A stretch of 64,000 nt of DNA from Agreia sp. Leaf283 (GTDB lineage Bacteria; Actinomycetota; Actinomycetes; Actinomycetales; Microbacteriaceae), in assembly GCF_001422485.1 (NCBI RefSeq), contig NZ_LMNF01000001.1, positions 813,900-877,899 of the forward strand. The letters run 5' to 3'. The position numbers and the translations under genes were made by a program. This document shows positions 51,399-58,938 of the stretch, piece by piece (positions within the stretch are counted from its first letter, which is position 1; every line of letters begins with the position of its first letter). Below the pieces are notes generated by a model. It saw only the letters and a program-made list of their open reading frames with translations, did no database searches and was not told where the DNA came from.

Positions 51399-52120
51399 AG
51401 GTTCGAACCGACCAGCTCGGCGTCACCCGCAGCCGCAGCCGCCGCCGCGTCCGCGGTGGCGGAGGCGGCAGCTGCGTTGCGGCGGCGGATGCGCAGCAGC
51501 ACACCGAGCCCGACCAGCGCCGCGGCGATGACGGCCAGGATGCCGACGATACCGAACCCGGTCAGCGCCAAACCCGACGTGTCCTTCACGCAGGCCTGCA
51601 ACTCCGCCGCATCGGCGACACCGTTGCCGTCGTAGTCTTCGAGACCCGTGGCGCAGGTGCGGTCACCGCAGATGACGAACTCGATCCAATCGCTCACCTT
51701 GTCGCCGTCGGCGTCTTCTTTGCTGTTCGAACACGTCTCCGACCCGCACACCAACTGCTCCGCGTAGTCCGGGATGCCGTCCTCGTCGGCGTCTGCGCGG
51801 GAATCCGCACACGTCACCGTGCCGCAGGCGAGCACCTCCGTCCACGACGGGATGCCGTCGCCGTCGTGGTCCTCGGTGCCCGTGGCGCCGGTCAGACCGC
51901 CCGCGACGACCTGCTCGACCACGTCGGGAATGCGGTCCCTGTCGATGTCGCAATTCGCAGCATCCGACTCGACCTCGCAATCAGCGCCCAACGCCGACGG
52001 GGCCGCATAAAAGGCAGCAGAAGCGGCAGTCGCCGCTTGCGCGGGAGTCGCGACGAACGCCAACCCGACGAGAACGAGCAGAGCGAACATGGCGCTGAGC
52101 GCGCGGAAGAGCACAGACAT
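51395..52120 (-). CDS. LAxTG surface protein with Asp-rich calcium-type repeats, partner of the RHS gene
   Basis: 241 aa. Signal peptide (MFALLVLVGLAFVATPAQAA), then four to five repeats of about 33 residues built on D-x-D-x-D-G-I-P-D (DIDRDRIPD, DHDGDGIPSW, DADEDGIPDY, DADGDKVSDW, DYDGNGVAD), each with a Cys pair (CGTVTC, CGSETC, CGDRTC), as in thrombospondin type-3/EF-hand-like repeats. The end has LALTG, a membrane helix and RIRRRN, a class-E sortase-type signal, followed by an unusual Ala-rich tail of about 30 residues. Its stop overlaps the RHS start, so the two are translated together. Likely a wall-bound docking or display factor for the toxin. Confidence 0.8.
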   Translation of the reverse strand: MSVLFRALSAMFALLVLVGLAFVATPAQAATAASAAFYAAPSALGADCEVESDAANCDIDRDRIPDVVEQVVAGGLTGATGTEDHDGDGIPSWTEVLACGTVTCADSRADADEDGIPDYAEQLVCGSETCSNSKEDADGDKVSDWIEFVICGDRTCATGLEDYDGNGVADAAELQACVKDTSGLALTGFGIVGILAVIAAALVGLGVLLRIRRRNAAAASATADAAAAAAAGDAELVGSNL

Positions 52121-52350
52121 GGCAAGCCTTCAGACCAGGAGAAAGGGATGGAAGCCATTCCCCCGAAAGGCTCGGGCCCAAAGTAGCGATCAAAGCAACA
52201 TGGGCACAACCCGCAAACTAACTCTCGAAAAGCTGACAAAAGCTCCACCGCGGAGGCATGCGGAAGTGCGATCCACTTGGCCCTCGAACTGGGGGTCGCA
52301 TCATCTCTTAAGGTTCAAGCCCTACTTAAGAGCACACGTACGTAATCGGT
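52121..52350. promoter_or_regulatory. Promoter region of the RHS operon with 8-bp inverted repeat
   Basis: 230 bp without a gene, AT-richer than its surroundings. CTCTTAAG (52305-52312) and CTTAAGAG (52325-52332) form a perfect inverted repeat with a 12-base spacer, an operator or a weak terminator for the gene at 52351. Closer to the RHS operon the minus strand has TTGTCA and TTAGTTT, possible promoter parts, and a CCCGA-AAGGC-TCGGG hairpin about 50 bases before the start. GAAGG precedes ATG 52120. Confidence 0.45.
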
Positions 52351-52962
52351 CTACGTCGGCAGCGGCTTGCGCCAGACCACGTTCTGCAGCTCGATGCGGT
52401 GGTCGACATCGCCGTCCCACTGCGCATCCAGACCCTGCTCGCGGAACGCGGCGACGGCCGCATTCGCAACCTTCTCGGCGACCTCGACCCAGCCGGGGCC
52501 GGGCGCGACGACCGCTCCGTAGCCGATGTACAGGGTGGCGCCGGGGTAGGCGAGGCGCGCCGCATCCTGCCCATGGAAGAACACGAAGCCCGGGCCCGAC
52601 GCCGTGGTCGCGACGGCGCTCTCGCACTCGGCGATCGCCTCGTCGGTGTCGAAACCGGCGTTCATCTTCGCCACGATGCCCTGCAGATGCAGGCTGACGA
52701 AGGCACGGGTGACCCGCTCGTCGTCGCTGGGTTTCCGGGGGCCGGGCGCATCCAGTTCGGCCTTCCGGTGAGCCCAGTAGTGCCGCACGATCTGCTCGGC
52801 GCGGGCCGCCGTCGTGGGGTTGTCGTCGTCGTACTCGACGAGTTCGATCATGACCTCGAGCACCTCGTCGAGGGTCGTGAAACCGGGAGCGATCAGCGCC
52901 CAGGCCTCTTCGCGAAAGTAGGTCTCGTGGGCGGCGTAGTGGGCAGCAGCATCGTCGGTCAC
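52351..52962 (-). CDS. DUF6891-like protein
   Basis: 203 aa, soluble. Helical N-half (HETYFREEAWALIAPGFTTLDEVLEVMIELVEYD), then LHLQGIVAKMNAGFDTDEAIAECE, GFVFFHGQDAARLAYPGATLYIGYG and a C-terminal AAFREQGLDAQWDGDVDHRIEL match the actinobacterial DUF6891 proteins (the last strand reads out as WDGxxxxRI). GTG 52962 with GAGGGG upstream was preferred to the far ATG at 53031. It lies 10 bp behind the next gene. Function unknown. Confidence 0.7.
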   Translation of the reverse strand: MTDDAAAHYAAHETYFREEAWALIAPGFTTLDEVLEVMIELVEYDDDNPTTAARAEQIVRHYWAHRKAELDAPGPRKPSDDERVTRAFVSLHLQGIVAKMNAGFDTDEAIAECESAVATTASGPGFVFFHGQDAARLAYPGATLYIGYGAVVAPGPGWVEVAEKVANAAVAAFREQGLDAQWDGDVDHRIELQNVVWRKPLPT

Positions 52963-52972
52963 GGCGAGCCCC

Positions 52973-53365
52973 TCAGTCGGTGACGATCTCTTTCGCCGGA
53001 TCCTCGATCGCCGGCGGAAGGCGCAGCGCACGCAGCAGCTCGAGTGCGTGCGTGGTGGTGAGGATCACGCGCATGAACTCCGAGCCGTCGCCGTCGATGT
53101 CGATGACCACCGAGGTGCGCGTGCCCTTGATGAGCAGGAAGTCCTTGCCGTCATGCACCTTCCAAGTGCCGATGGCGAGCGTCTTCGGCACCGCCGAGCC
53201 GGGCGCCCGGATGCCGCGCACCCACACCCACGGATCCTCCGTGATGACGGCCGAGCGGATCCGCTCCAGCGGAATGTCGATGTTCGTTCGGCGCAGCGAC
53301 AGGATCTTCTCTGCACGGGTCAGGCGTATCTCGAGTCGGTCGGTGTGCACGAGAAGAACAGCCAT
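52973..53365 (-). CDS. Hypothetical PH-like strand-rich protein
   Basis: 130 aa with seven or so predicted strands and a final helix (VLLVHTDRLEIRLTRAEKIL, IPLERIRSAVI, KTLAIGTWKV, DFLLIKGTRTSVVIDI, VILTTTHALELLRAL), the order of a bacterial PH-like domain. No membrane helix. Likely co-transcribed with the DUF6891-like gene. CAGGAT lies six bases before the ATG, a weak leaderless -10. Function unknown. Confidence 0.65.
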   Translation of the reverse strand: MAVLLVHTDRLEIRLTRAEKILSLRRTNIDIPLERIRSAVITEDPWVWVRGIRAPGSAVPKTLAIGTWKVHDGKDFLLIKGTRTSVVIDIDGDGSEFMRVILTTTHALELLRALRLPPAIEDPAKEIVTD

Positions 53366-53452
53366 ACGTCTATCCTGCCCGCGATAGCTGGTGATATGCG
53401 TAAATCACCGGATGCTCGTCGTTACGATCTGACTACGACGGGCGATGCCGCT

Positions 53453-53519
53453 ACCAATTCAGGAGGAGAGAGCGGCCTCGTGGATAGTGGCGGCGGCCGC
53501 GCGCTCCTCCTGAATTGGT
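53453..53519 (-). terminator. Large hairpin after the sigma-factor operon
   Basis: A perfect 16-bp inverted repeat, ACCAATTCAGGAGGAG (53453-53468) and its complement (53504-53519), separated by 35 bp that can pair further (GAGCG with CGCTC). It begins 38 bp after the stop of the last gene of the sigma operon, which fits a terminator, though no T-run follows. It contains an AGGAGG that would be hidden in the stem. Confidence 0.6.
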
Positions 53520-53556
53520 TACACAGAACTCGGTCCCTTGAACCGATGACGCCAGC

Positions 53557-53889
53557 TCAGCCGATCGCGACGACGCTCACGGCGATCAGGGGCTGAGGCA
53601 CGGCAACGCCCGCGATGTCGGCATTCGCCGCAGACTGCCGCAGCAGGTGCTGCAGCACCGCGGCGTGCACCCGCTCGCACACGGCGCGCGACGATTCGAC
53701 ATCGGCGATGCCGATCCGGATGCGCAGGGTCGGCTCCCCGATGTGCGCCGCGACTCCGCGCGCCAGGCCGGCGACGGGGGCGGGCAGTCCGAGGATCTCA
53801 GGCAGCTGCGGGTAGACGCTCGTGACTCCGGGAACTGCTCGCACCACCTCGTCGATCGTCAGGGCGGCGGCACTCATCTCGTCGGTCAC
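53557..53889 (-). CDS. Short Asp23-like accessory protein of the sigma operon
   Basis: 110 aa. ALTIDEVVRAVPGVTSVYP opens like the paralogue at 13551, followed by a Leu/Pro/Ala-rich middle, LRIRIGIADVESSRAVCERVHAAVLQHLL, and a final strand LIAVSVVAIG. GTG 53889 overlaps the previous stop as GTGA. It ends the three-gene sigma operon. Probably part of the envelope-stress complex or its regulation; inferred from position. Confidence 0.65.
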   Translation of the reverse strand: MTDEMSAAALTIDEVVRAVPGVTSVYPQLPEILGLPAPVAGLARGVAAHIGEPTLRIRIGIADVESSRAVCERVHAAVLQHLLRQSAANADIAGVAVPQPLIAVSVVAIG

Positions 53890-54539
53890 AGCGCATCCCC
53901 TTCGGTCGAGGTCGAAGCGTCGGGCTCCGGGGCATCGGTCGAGGCCGAGACATCGGGCTCCGCGACCTGCGCGAAGTACACGTCGTGCACCGTGATGTCG
54001 ATGCTCGCGATCGTGAGCTCGGTGTGCTTGAGCAGCGCAGAGTAGATGGCCTCGCGGGCCCGGTCGACGGTCTCGACGATGCGCTCGCCCCAGAACACCG
54101 ATGCGTCGATCGACACGGTGATCGGAGTGCCCGGCACGGTGACGTCTCCGTCGAGACGGCAGCGCCCGATGATCAGCCCGCCGGCGCGGTCTCCCGCCGC
54201 CCGGATCAGTCCGCGCACCGCCCCCTCCGTCACCGAGAGGGTGGCCCGAGGCGACGGCGGCAGCAGCGGGATGTCCCGCCCTGCCCGCGCCTCGCGGCCG
54301 ATGCTCTCGAGGATCCCACCCAACCAGTCGTCGTTGCGCGGGGCCTCGGCCGCGGCATCCACCTCGACGAGCGACTGCGAGATCTGCCGCAGACGCTCGA
54401 GGGAGCCGAGCGCGATGCGGCATCCCGGCGACCCCTCGATAGACGGGTCGAGCGGCGTGCGCCCGCGGTCGAGATAGTCGCTGAGCTCGTCGATCGTGTG
54501 GCCGTCGAGGTCGTCGCGCTCGTTGTCGAGATCGGTCAT
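53886..54539 (-). CDS. Asp23/Gls24-related protein, possible sigma regulator
   Basis: 217 aa. N-terminal acidic helical region (HTIDELSDYLDRGR, ALGSLERLRQISQSLVEVDA) resembles the N-terminal part of zinc-less anti-sigma regulators, followed by an Asp23-like domain (ATLSVTEGAVRGLIRAAGDRA, TVSIDASVFWGERIVETVDR, LTIASIDITVHDVYF) and an acidic tail. The ATG overlaps the sigma stop (ATGA). A gene directly behind an ECF sigma is often its anti-sigma factor, so this could be an Asp23-domain protein that senses envelope state and restrains the sigma. Inference. Confidence 0.65.
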   Translation of the reverse strand: MTDLDNERDDLDGHTIDELSDYLDRGRTPLDPSIEGSPGCRIALGSLERLRQISQSLVEVDAAAEAPRNDDWLGGILESIGREARAGRDIPLLPPSPRATLSVTEGAVRGLIRAAGDRAGGLIIGRCRLDGDVTVPGTPITVSIDASVFWGERIVETVDRAREAIYSALLKHTELTIASIDITVHDVYFAQVAEPDVSASTDAPEPDASTSTEGDAL

Positions 54540-55102
54540 CGCCAGGCCTCCATTTCGGTCATGAGATTGCGTCGGGCGCGCGAGAGCAGCCCGCGCACGG
54601 TGCTGGCGGGGATCCCCATCTGCTCGGCGATCTCCTCGTAACTCTGCTCGCCGACCTCGCGCAGCACCCAGCATCGCTGCTGCTCGAGCGGCAGCGTGGC
54701 CAGTGCCTGCGACACCGCCTCGTGCAGCGACGTCGCCTGGCTGACGGCGTGGGGCGACAGCCGCTCGGGCTGGGCCGCATCGACATCGTCGACGTCGAGG
54801 TGGTTCTTGCGGGCCCGGATGCGGTCGATGCTCTTGTGGCTCGCGATGCGCATGAGCCAGCTCTTGACCACCGAGCCGTCGTTGAGCGATGGCAGTTCCC
54901 GCCATGCCGTGATCAGCGTTTCTTGCACCACGTCGTCGACCTCATCGCTCGAGCCCAGGATGCGGCGGGCGTACGCGCGCAGCAACGGCCCATAGCGCCG
55001 GGCCAGCACCTCGAAAGCTCGGGTGTCGCCGTCTGCCGCACGCCCCGCGAGCGTGCGGTCGTCGGCCTCGTCGAGCGAGAAACGAGAGGGAACTGAATCC
55101 AC
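54536..55102 (-). CDS. ECF-type RNA polymerase sigma factor
   Basis: 188 aa with two sigma domains only. Sigma-2: AFEVLARRYGPLLRAYARRI, then DVVQETLITAWRELP (core binding and -10 recognition); sigma-4: ALATLPLEQQRCWVLREVGEQSYEEIAEQMG and IPASTVRGLLSRARRNL helix-turn-helix. GTG 55102 has AGGGGAG upstream. It heads an operon with two Asp23-type genes and is divergent from a third Asp23 gene whose promoter shares two blocks with that of the distant Asp23 operon, so it is the natural candidate to read that promoter. Confidence 0.9.
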   Translation of the reverse strand: MDSVPSRFSLDEADDRTLAGRAADGDTRAFEVLARRYGPLLRAYARRILGSSDEVDDVVQETLITAWRELPSLNDGSVVKSWLMRIASHKSIDRIRARKNHLDVDDVDAAQPERLSPHAVSQATSLHEAVSQALATLPLEQQRCWVLREVGEQSYEEIAEQMGIPASTVRGLLSRARRNLMTEMEAWR

Positions 55103-55141
55103 CGAACTCCCCTGTTCCGACGTCTGAGAAAAAGTTTCCGG

Positions 55142-55179
55142 CGGATCTGTGACGATCCGTCGAGTAGATACGACCTATC
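55142..55179 (+). promoter_or_regulatory. Shared ECF-type promoter of the second Asp23 gene
   Basis: GTGACGA (55149-55155), 15 bases, then CGACCTATC (55171-55179). CGGATC and GATCCG (55142-55147 and 55154-55159) form an inverted repeat across the upstream block, perhaps an added operator. The ATG follows 36 bases later after AAGGAGA. The same blocks and spacing occur at 12.27-12.30 kb. Confidence 0.75.
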
Positions 55180-55215
55180 AATGAGACTATTCCACACCGA
55201 AAAAGGAGACACCCC

Positions 55216-55647
55216 ATGGCCAGCACGACTCCCGCCAGTGTAAGCACCCCCACGAACCTGCAGACCGCCCTCGGCAAGACCGTGATCAATGACGGCGTCG
55301 TCTCCAAGGTGGCGGGCATCGCTGCACGCGAGGTCGCCGGCGTCTTCGCCCTCGGAGGCGGCGCGGCCCGCGCTCTCGGCGCCATCCGCGGTGCCATAAA
55401 CAGCACCGACCTGTCGCAGGGCATCAGCGTGGAGGTCGGCGAGACCCAGGTCGCCGTCGACGTGACCATCGTCGCCGAGTACCCGGCGCCGCTGCAGCAG
55501 GTGGCCGATGGCGTTCGCACGTCGATCATCTCCGCCGTCGAGACCCTCGTGGGCATGCAGGTCACCGAGGTCAACGTGACCATCGTCGACGTGCACATCG
55601 CCTCCGACGACGACAACGACGACGAGGCCGAAGCCCGCGTTCTCTAG
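55216..55647 (+). CDS. Asp23/Gls24 family envelope stress response protein (second locus)
   Basis: 143 aa. INDGVVSKVAGIAAREVAGV, ALGGGAARALGAIRGAI, VEVGETQVAVDVTIVAEYPA, VTEVNVTIVDVHI: nearly the same as the protein encoded at 11766, differing mainly in the N-terminal Thr/Pro-rich leader and the acidic tail. AAGGAGA lies seven bases before the ATG. Transcribed alone, divergent from the ECF sigma operon. Presumably forms the membrane-associated Asp23 layer, perhaps interchangeable or mixed with the first copy. Confidence 0.9.
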   Translation: MASTTPASVSTPTNLQTALGKTVINDGVVSKVAGIAAREVAGVFALGGGAARALGAIRGAINSTDLSQGISVEVGETQVAVDVTIVAEYPAPLQQVADGVRTSIISAVETLVGMQVTEVNVTIVDVHIASDDDNDDEAEARVL

Positions 55648-55679
55648 CACCGGGGTGAGCTCGACGGCATGAGGTGAGC

Positions 55680-55693
55680 TTAGGCTTGCCTTA
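55680..55693 (+). promoter_or_regulatory. Iron-box-like site overlapping a leaderless -10
   Basis: TTAGGCTTGCCTTA resembles the right two-thirds of the DtxR/IdeR box (TTAGGCTAACCTAA; three differences). TAGGCT within it is the -10, six bases before ATG 55693, so a repressor here would block the start directly. This fits iron control of the siderophore-interacting protein. Confidence 0.55.
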
Positions 55694-56496
55694 TGTCGAA
55701 GAGAGCCACGCGCACCGCACCCGCCGATCCCCAGCTCTTTCGAGCGCACGTCGTGTCGAGCGCGCCCGTGACTCCCAGCATGGAGCGGGTCACGATCACC
55801 GGTGACGGCCTCGCCGACTTCGACTGGATGGGCTACGACCACTGGTTCCGCCTGTTCATGCGCCGCCCGCACCAGAACGAGTTCGCCATGCCCGAGATCG
55901 CGGCCGCCACGTGGTGGAAGGAGTACCTCGAGATTCCCGAGGACACCCGGCCGCACTGCTCGAACTACACCGTGGCCGACTACCGCCACGAGCAGCGCGA
56001 GATCGACATCGACTTCGTGATCCACCGCGGCCCGGGCGGCGAGCTCGAGGGCGCGGCCGCGATCTGGGCCTGCGGCGCCCGGCCAGGCGACCAGCTCGCC
56101 CTGCTCGACCAGGGTATCCTGTTCGACCGACCCGACGACGCGACCGAGGTGGTGATCGTCGCCGACGAGAGCGGCCTGCCCGCTGTCGCAGGCATCCTCA
56201 AATCGCTTCCGAGCGACACGGTCGGCCACGTCATCCAGGAGGTGCCGACGGCGCACGACACCCGTGACCTCGCGAAGCCGGCCGGCGTGACGCTCTCCTG
56301 GGTGATTCGCGACGACACGCACACGGTCGCGGGCAGCAAGGCCCTGGATGCGCTGCGCAGGCGCAACACGGTCGACCCGCGCGGCTACGGTTTCGTGGTG
56401 GGCGAGTCCGCCCTCGCCACCGGGGGCCGCCGACACCTGCACTCGCTCGGACTGCCGAAGAGCCGCATCACGTTCTCGGGCTTCTGGAAGCGCTGA
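55693..56496 (+). CDS. Siderophore-interacting protein (ferric-siderophore reductase type)
   Basis: 267 aa. FAD-binding N-domain (VVSSAPVTPSMERVTITGDG, CSNYTVADYRHEQREIDIDFVIH) and a C-terminal NAD(P)H-binding SIP domain (VIVADESGLPAVAGILKSLP, YGFVVGESALATGGRRHL). These reductases release iron from imported ferric siderophores. No importer genes are beside it. The neighbouring heme genes point to iron metabolism in general. Leaderless with an iron-box-like operator. Confidence 0.9.
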   Translation: MSKRATRTAPADPQLFRAHVVSSAPVTPSMERVTITGDGLADFDWMGYDHWFRLFMRRPHQNEFAMPEIAAATWWKEYLEIPEDTRPHCSNYTVADYRHEQREIDIDFVIHRGPGGELEGAAAIWACGARPGDQLALLDQGILFDRPDDATEVVIVADESGLPAVAGILKSLPSDTVGHVIQEVPTAHDTRDLAKPAGVTLSWVIRDDTHTVAGSKALDALRRRNTVDPRGYGFVVGESALATGGRRHLHSLGLPKSRITFSGFWKR

Positions 56497-56503
56497 CGCG
56501 CAG

Positions 56504-57868
56504 CTAGACCGCCAGCGTGGGCGACGCGGATGCCGCTGCGCGGGCCGCCGCCGGGAGCGCGTCGAGGATGCGGCCGATCGCCTCGTCGTCGTGGGCTGCC
56601 GACACGAACCACGCCTCGAAGACCGACGGCGGAAGCGAGACTCCCGAGTCGAGCATCGAGTGGAAGAACGCCGGATAGCGGAACGCGTCTTGCCGCTGCA
56701 CGTCGGCGTAGGTGCGCGGGGCGCCCCCGGCCGACGGCGAGTAGTCGCCGAACACGAAGCTGAACAGGTTTCCGGCGCGCTGCACCGAGTGCGCGACGCC
56801 CACGTCGGCGAGCGCCTCCGAAACGGATGCGCTCAGCAGCTCGGCCGTCGCGTCGAGGCGCGCGTAGACGGATGCGTCGGCCAGCGTCAGCGTGGCGATG
56901 CCCGCGGCCACGGCTACCGGGTTTCCCGACAGCGTGCCCGCCTGGTACACCGGGCCGACGGGCGCGAGGAAGTCCATGACATCGGCCCGACCGCCGAGCG
57001 CCGCGAGGGGCATTCCGCCGCCGATGACCTTGCCGTACGTCACGAGGTCGGGACTGTACGCATCCGACCCCGCTGCGGCCTGGGCCTCGGACTCGAGGGC
57101 CCAGTAGCCAGCCGGGTGCACCCGGAACCCGGTGAGCACCTCGTCGATGATGAGCAGCGCACCGTTCTCGTGAGCGAGGGCCGACAGGGCGGCGTTGAAT
57201 CCGGCATCCGGCGCCACGACGCCCATGTTGGCGGCCGCGGCCTCGGTGATGATCGCGGCGATGCGACCCGGATGCAGCGCGAAGGCCTCGCGCACCGCGT
57301 CGAGGTCGTTGTAGGGAAGGACGAGGGTGAGGGCTGCCGTCGCTGCGGGCACGCCGGCGGATGCGGGCAGTCCCAGCGTGGCGAGTCCCGAGCCGGCCTC
57401 GGCCAGCAGCGAGTCGGAGTGCCCGTGGTAGTGGCCGGCGAACTTGATGAGCACGTCGCGCCCGGTGAAGCCGCGGGCGAGGCGGATGGCCGTCATCGTG
57501 GCCTCGGTTCCGGTGGAGACGAGGCGGATCTTCTCGATCGGCGACGCTCCGCCGCTGGTGACTCGGGCGCGCACGAGTTCGGCGAGCTCGGTCTCACCCG
57601 GGGTCGAGGCCCCGAACGAGAGGCCGCGGGAGGCGGCGTCCTGCACTGCGGCAACCACATCGGGATGCGCGTGGCCGAGAATCGCAGGGCCCCAGCTCGA
57701 GACGAGGTCGACGTACTGCGTGCCGTCGGAGTCGGTGACGTAGGCGCCCTTCGCCGAGGTGAGGAAGCGCGGCGTTCCACCGACCGAGCGGTAGGCGCGC
57801 ACCGGCGAGTTGACGCCGCCGGGAATGGAGAGGCGCGCCCTGTCGAAGAGTTCGTCGTTGCGGGTCAT
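56504..57868 (-). CDS. hemL: Glutamate-1-semialdehyde 2,1-aminomutase
   Basis: 454 aa PLP enzyme. [20 protein letters not shown] opening, [43 protein letters not shown], and the Schiff-base Lys in [17 protein letters not shown]. It makes 5-aminolevulinate by the C5 pathway. The start lies four bases after the hemB stop, so hemB-hemL form one unit and are the 3' end of the heme cluster. The final residues lie eight bases from the convergent siderophore-interacting gene. Confidence 0.95.
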   Translation of the reverse strand: MTRNDELFDRARLSIPGGVNSPVRAYRSVGGTPRFLTSAKGAYVTDSDGTQYVDLVSSWGPAILGHAHPDVVAAVQDAASRGLSFGASTPGETELAELVRARVTSGGASPIEKIRLVSTGTEATMTAIRLARGFTGRDVLIKFAGHYHGHSDSLLAEAGSGLATLGLPASAGVPAATAALTLVLPYNDLDAVREAFALHPGRIAAIITEAAAANMGVVAPDAGFNAALSALAHENGALLIIDEVLTGFRVHPAGYWALESEAQAAAGSDAYSPDLVTYGKVIGGGMPLAALGGRADVMDFLAPVGPVYQAGTLSGNPVAVAAGIATLTLADASVYARLDATAELLSASVSEALADVGVAHSVQRAGNLFSFVFGDYSPSAGGAPRTYADVQRQDAFRYPAFFHSMLDSGVSLPPSVFEAWFVSAAHDDEAIGRILDALPAAARAAASASPTLAV

Positions 57869-57872
57869 GGGG

Positions 57873-58859
57873 TCAGACTCCCTGTCGAAGGGTGGTGGCG
57901 AGCTCTGTCGCCCAGTAGGTGAGAACCGTGTCGGCTCCGGCCCTCTTGATGCTGAGGACCGACTCGAGGATCGCGCGGTCGCGATCGATCCAGCCGTTGG
58001 CGGCGGCGGCCTCGATCATGGCGTACTCCCCCGAGACCTGGTAGGCCCACACGGGAACCGGCGACCAGGCTGCGACGTCGGCGAGCACGTCGAGGTAGCT
58101 GCTGGCGGGCTTGACCATAACGATGTCGGCGCCCTCCTCCACATCGAGCTGCGCCTCGCGCAGGCCCTCGCGGCGGTTCGCCGGATCGAGCTGGTAGCTG
58201 CGGCGGTTGCCCGTGAGCGTCGACTCGACGGCCTCGCGGAACGGTCCGTAGTAGGCGCTGGCGTACTTCGCGGAGTAGGCCAGCACCGCCACATCGCTGC
58301 GGCCTGCCCCGTCGAGGGCGTCGCGCACGGCGGCGACCTGGCCGTCCATCATGCCGGAGAGGCCGAGCAGCGCGGAGCCGGCGTCGGCCTGCGCCAGCGC
58401 CATGTCGCGGTATCTCAGGAGCGTGGCGTCGTTGTCGACCCGGCCATCGGCATCCAGAACACCGCAGTGGCCGTGGTCGGTGAACTCGTCGAGGCACAGG
58501 TCGGTCTGCACGACCAGCTGGTCGCCGACCTCGGATGCGATCACGCGGGTGGCCTGGTTCAGGATGCCGTCGGGATCGGTCGCGCCGGTACCGGTGGCAT
58601 CGCGGTGCTCGGGAACGCCGAAGAGCATGACTCCGCCGATGCCCGCGGCGGCGGCCTCGGCGACGACGCCTCGGACCGAGTCGAGGGTGTGCTGCACCAC
58701 TCCGGGCATGGAGCTCAGGGGGCGGGGCTCGTCGCCCTCGCGCACGAAGAGGGGAAGGACGAGATCGGCGGGATGGAGCCGGGTCTCGGCCACCTGTCGA
58801 CGAAGGGCGGGGGTGGCGCGAAGACGGCGCGCGCGCACGACAGGAAAGCCGGAAGTCAT
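57873..58859 (-). CDS. hemB: Delta-aminolevulinic acid dehydratase (porphobilinogen synthase)
   Basis: 328 aa barrel. Catalytic Lys in [10 protein letters not shown] and in [15 protein letters not shown], metal region [17 protein letters not shown], and [14 protein letters not shown]. It condenses two aminolevulinates into porphobilinogen. TAGGCT lies seven bases before ATG 58859, so hemB has its own nearly leaderless promoter, needed because it is separated from hemC-hemD by 3 kb of unrelated genes. Confidence 0.95.
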   Translation of the reverse strand: MTSGFPVVRARRLRATPALRRQVAETRLHPADLVLPLFVREGDEPRPLSSMPGVVQHTLDSVRGVVAEAAAAGIGGVMLFGVPEHRDATGTGATDPDGILNQATRVIASEVGDQLVVQTDLCLDEFTDHGHCGVLDADGRVDNDATLLRYRDMALAQADAGSALLGLSGMMDGQVAAVRDALDGAGRSDVAVLAYSAKYASAYYGPFREAVESTLTGNRRSYQLDPANRREGLREAQLDVEEGADIVMVKPASSYLDVLADVAAWSPVPVWAYQVSGEYAMIEAAAANGWIDRDRAILESVLSIKRAGADTVLTYWATELATTLRQGV

Positions 58860-58911
58860 GGGTTCCAGCCTAATCGCGTGAACTGGGCGGAAGCCGGGGG
58901 ATGCCCCGACC

Positions 58912-58917
58912 TAAGGT
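58912..58917 (+). promoter_or_regulatory. -10 box (TAAGGT) of the MarR operon
   Basis: TAAGGT lies exactly six bases before the GTG at 58924, which is not in frame with MarR but starts a four-codon ORF overlapping the MarR ATG. Confidence 0.5.
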
Positions 58918-58923
58918 GGACTC

Positions 58924-58938
58924 GTGAGCGAACGATGA
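58924..58938 (+). CDS. Four-codon leader ORF, ATGA-coupled to marR
   Basis: GTG AGC GAA CGA TGA; the TGA overlaps the marR ATG (58935) in ATGA. The TAAGGT box six bases before the GTG follows the leaderless rule of the window. The marR start has no Shine-Dalgarno sequence, so re-initiation after this mini-ORF is a reasonable way to start it. Such a short ORF may be fortuitous. Confidence 0.35.
   Translation: MSER

Noticed and set aside
53048-53596. Plus-strand ORF of 182 residues across the 53.45 kb hairpin
   Set aside because: It is a shadow of the minus-strand PH-like gene and runs through the inverted repeat; no ribosome site at its start.
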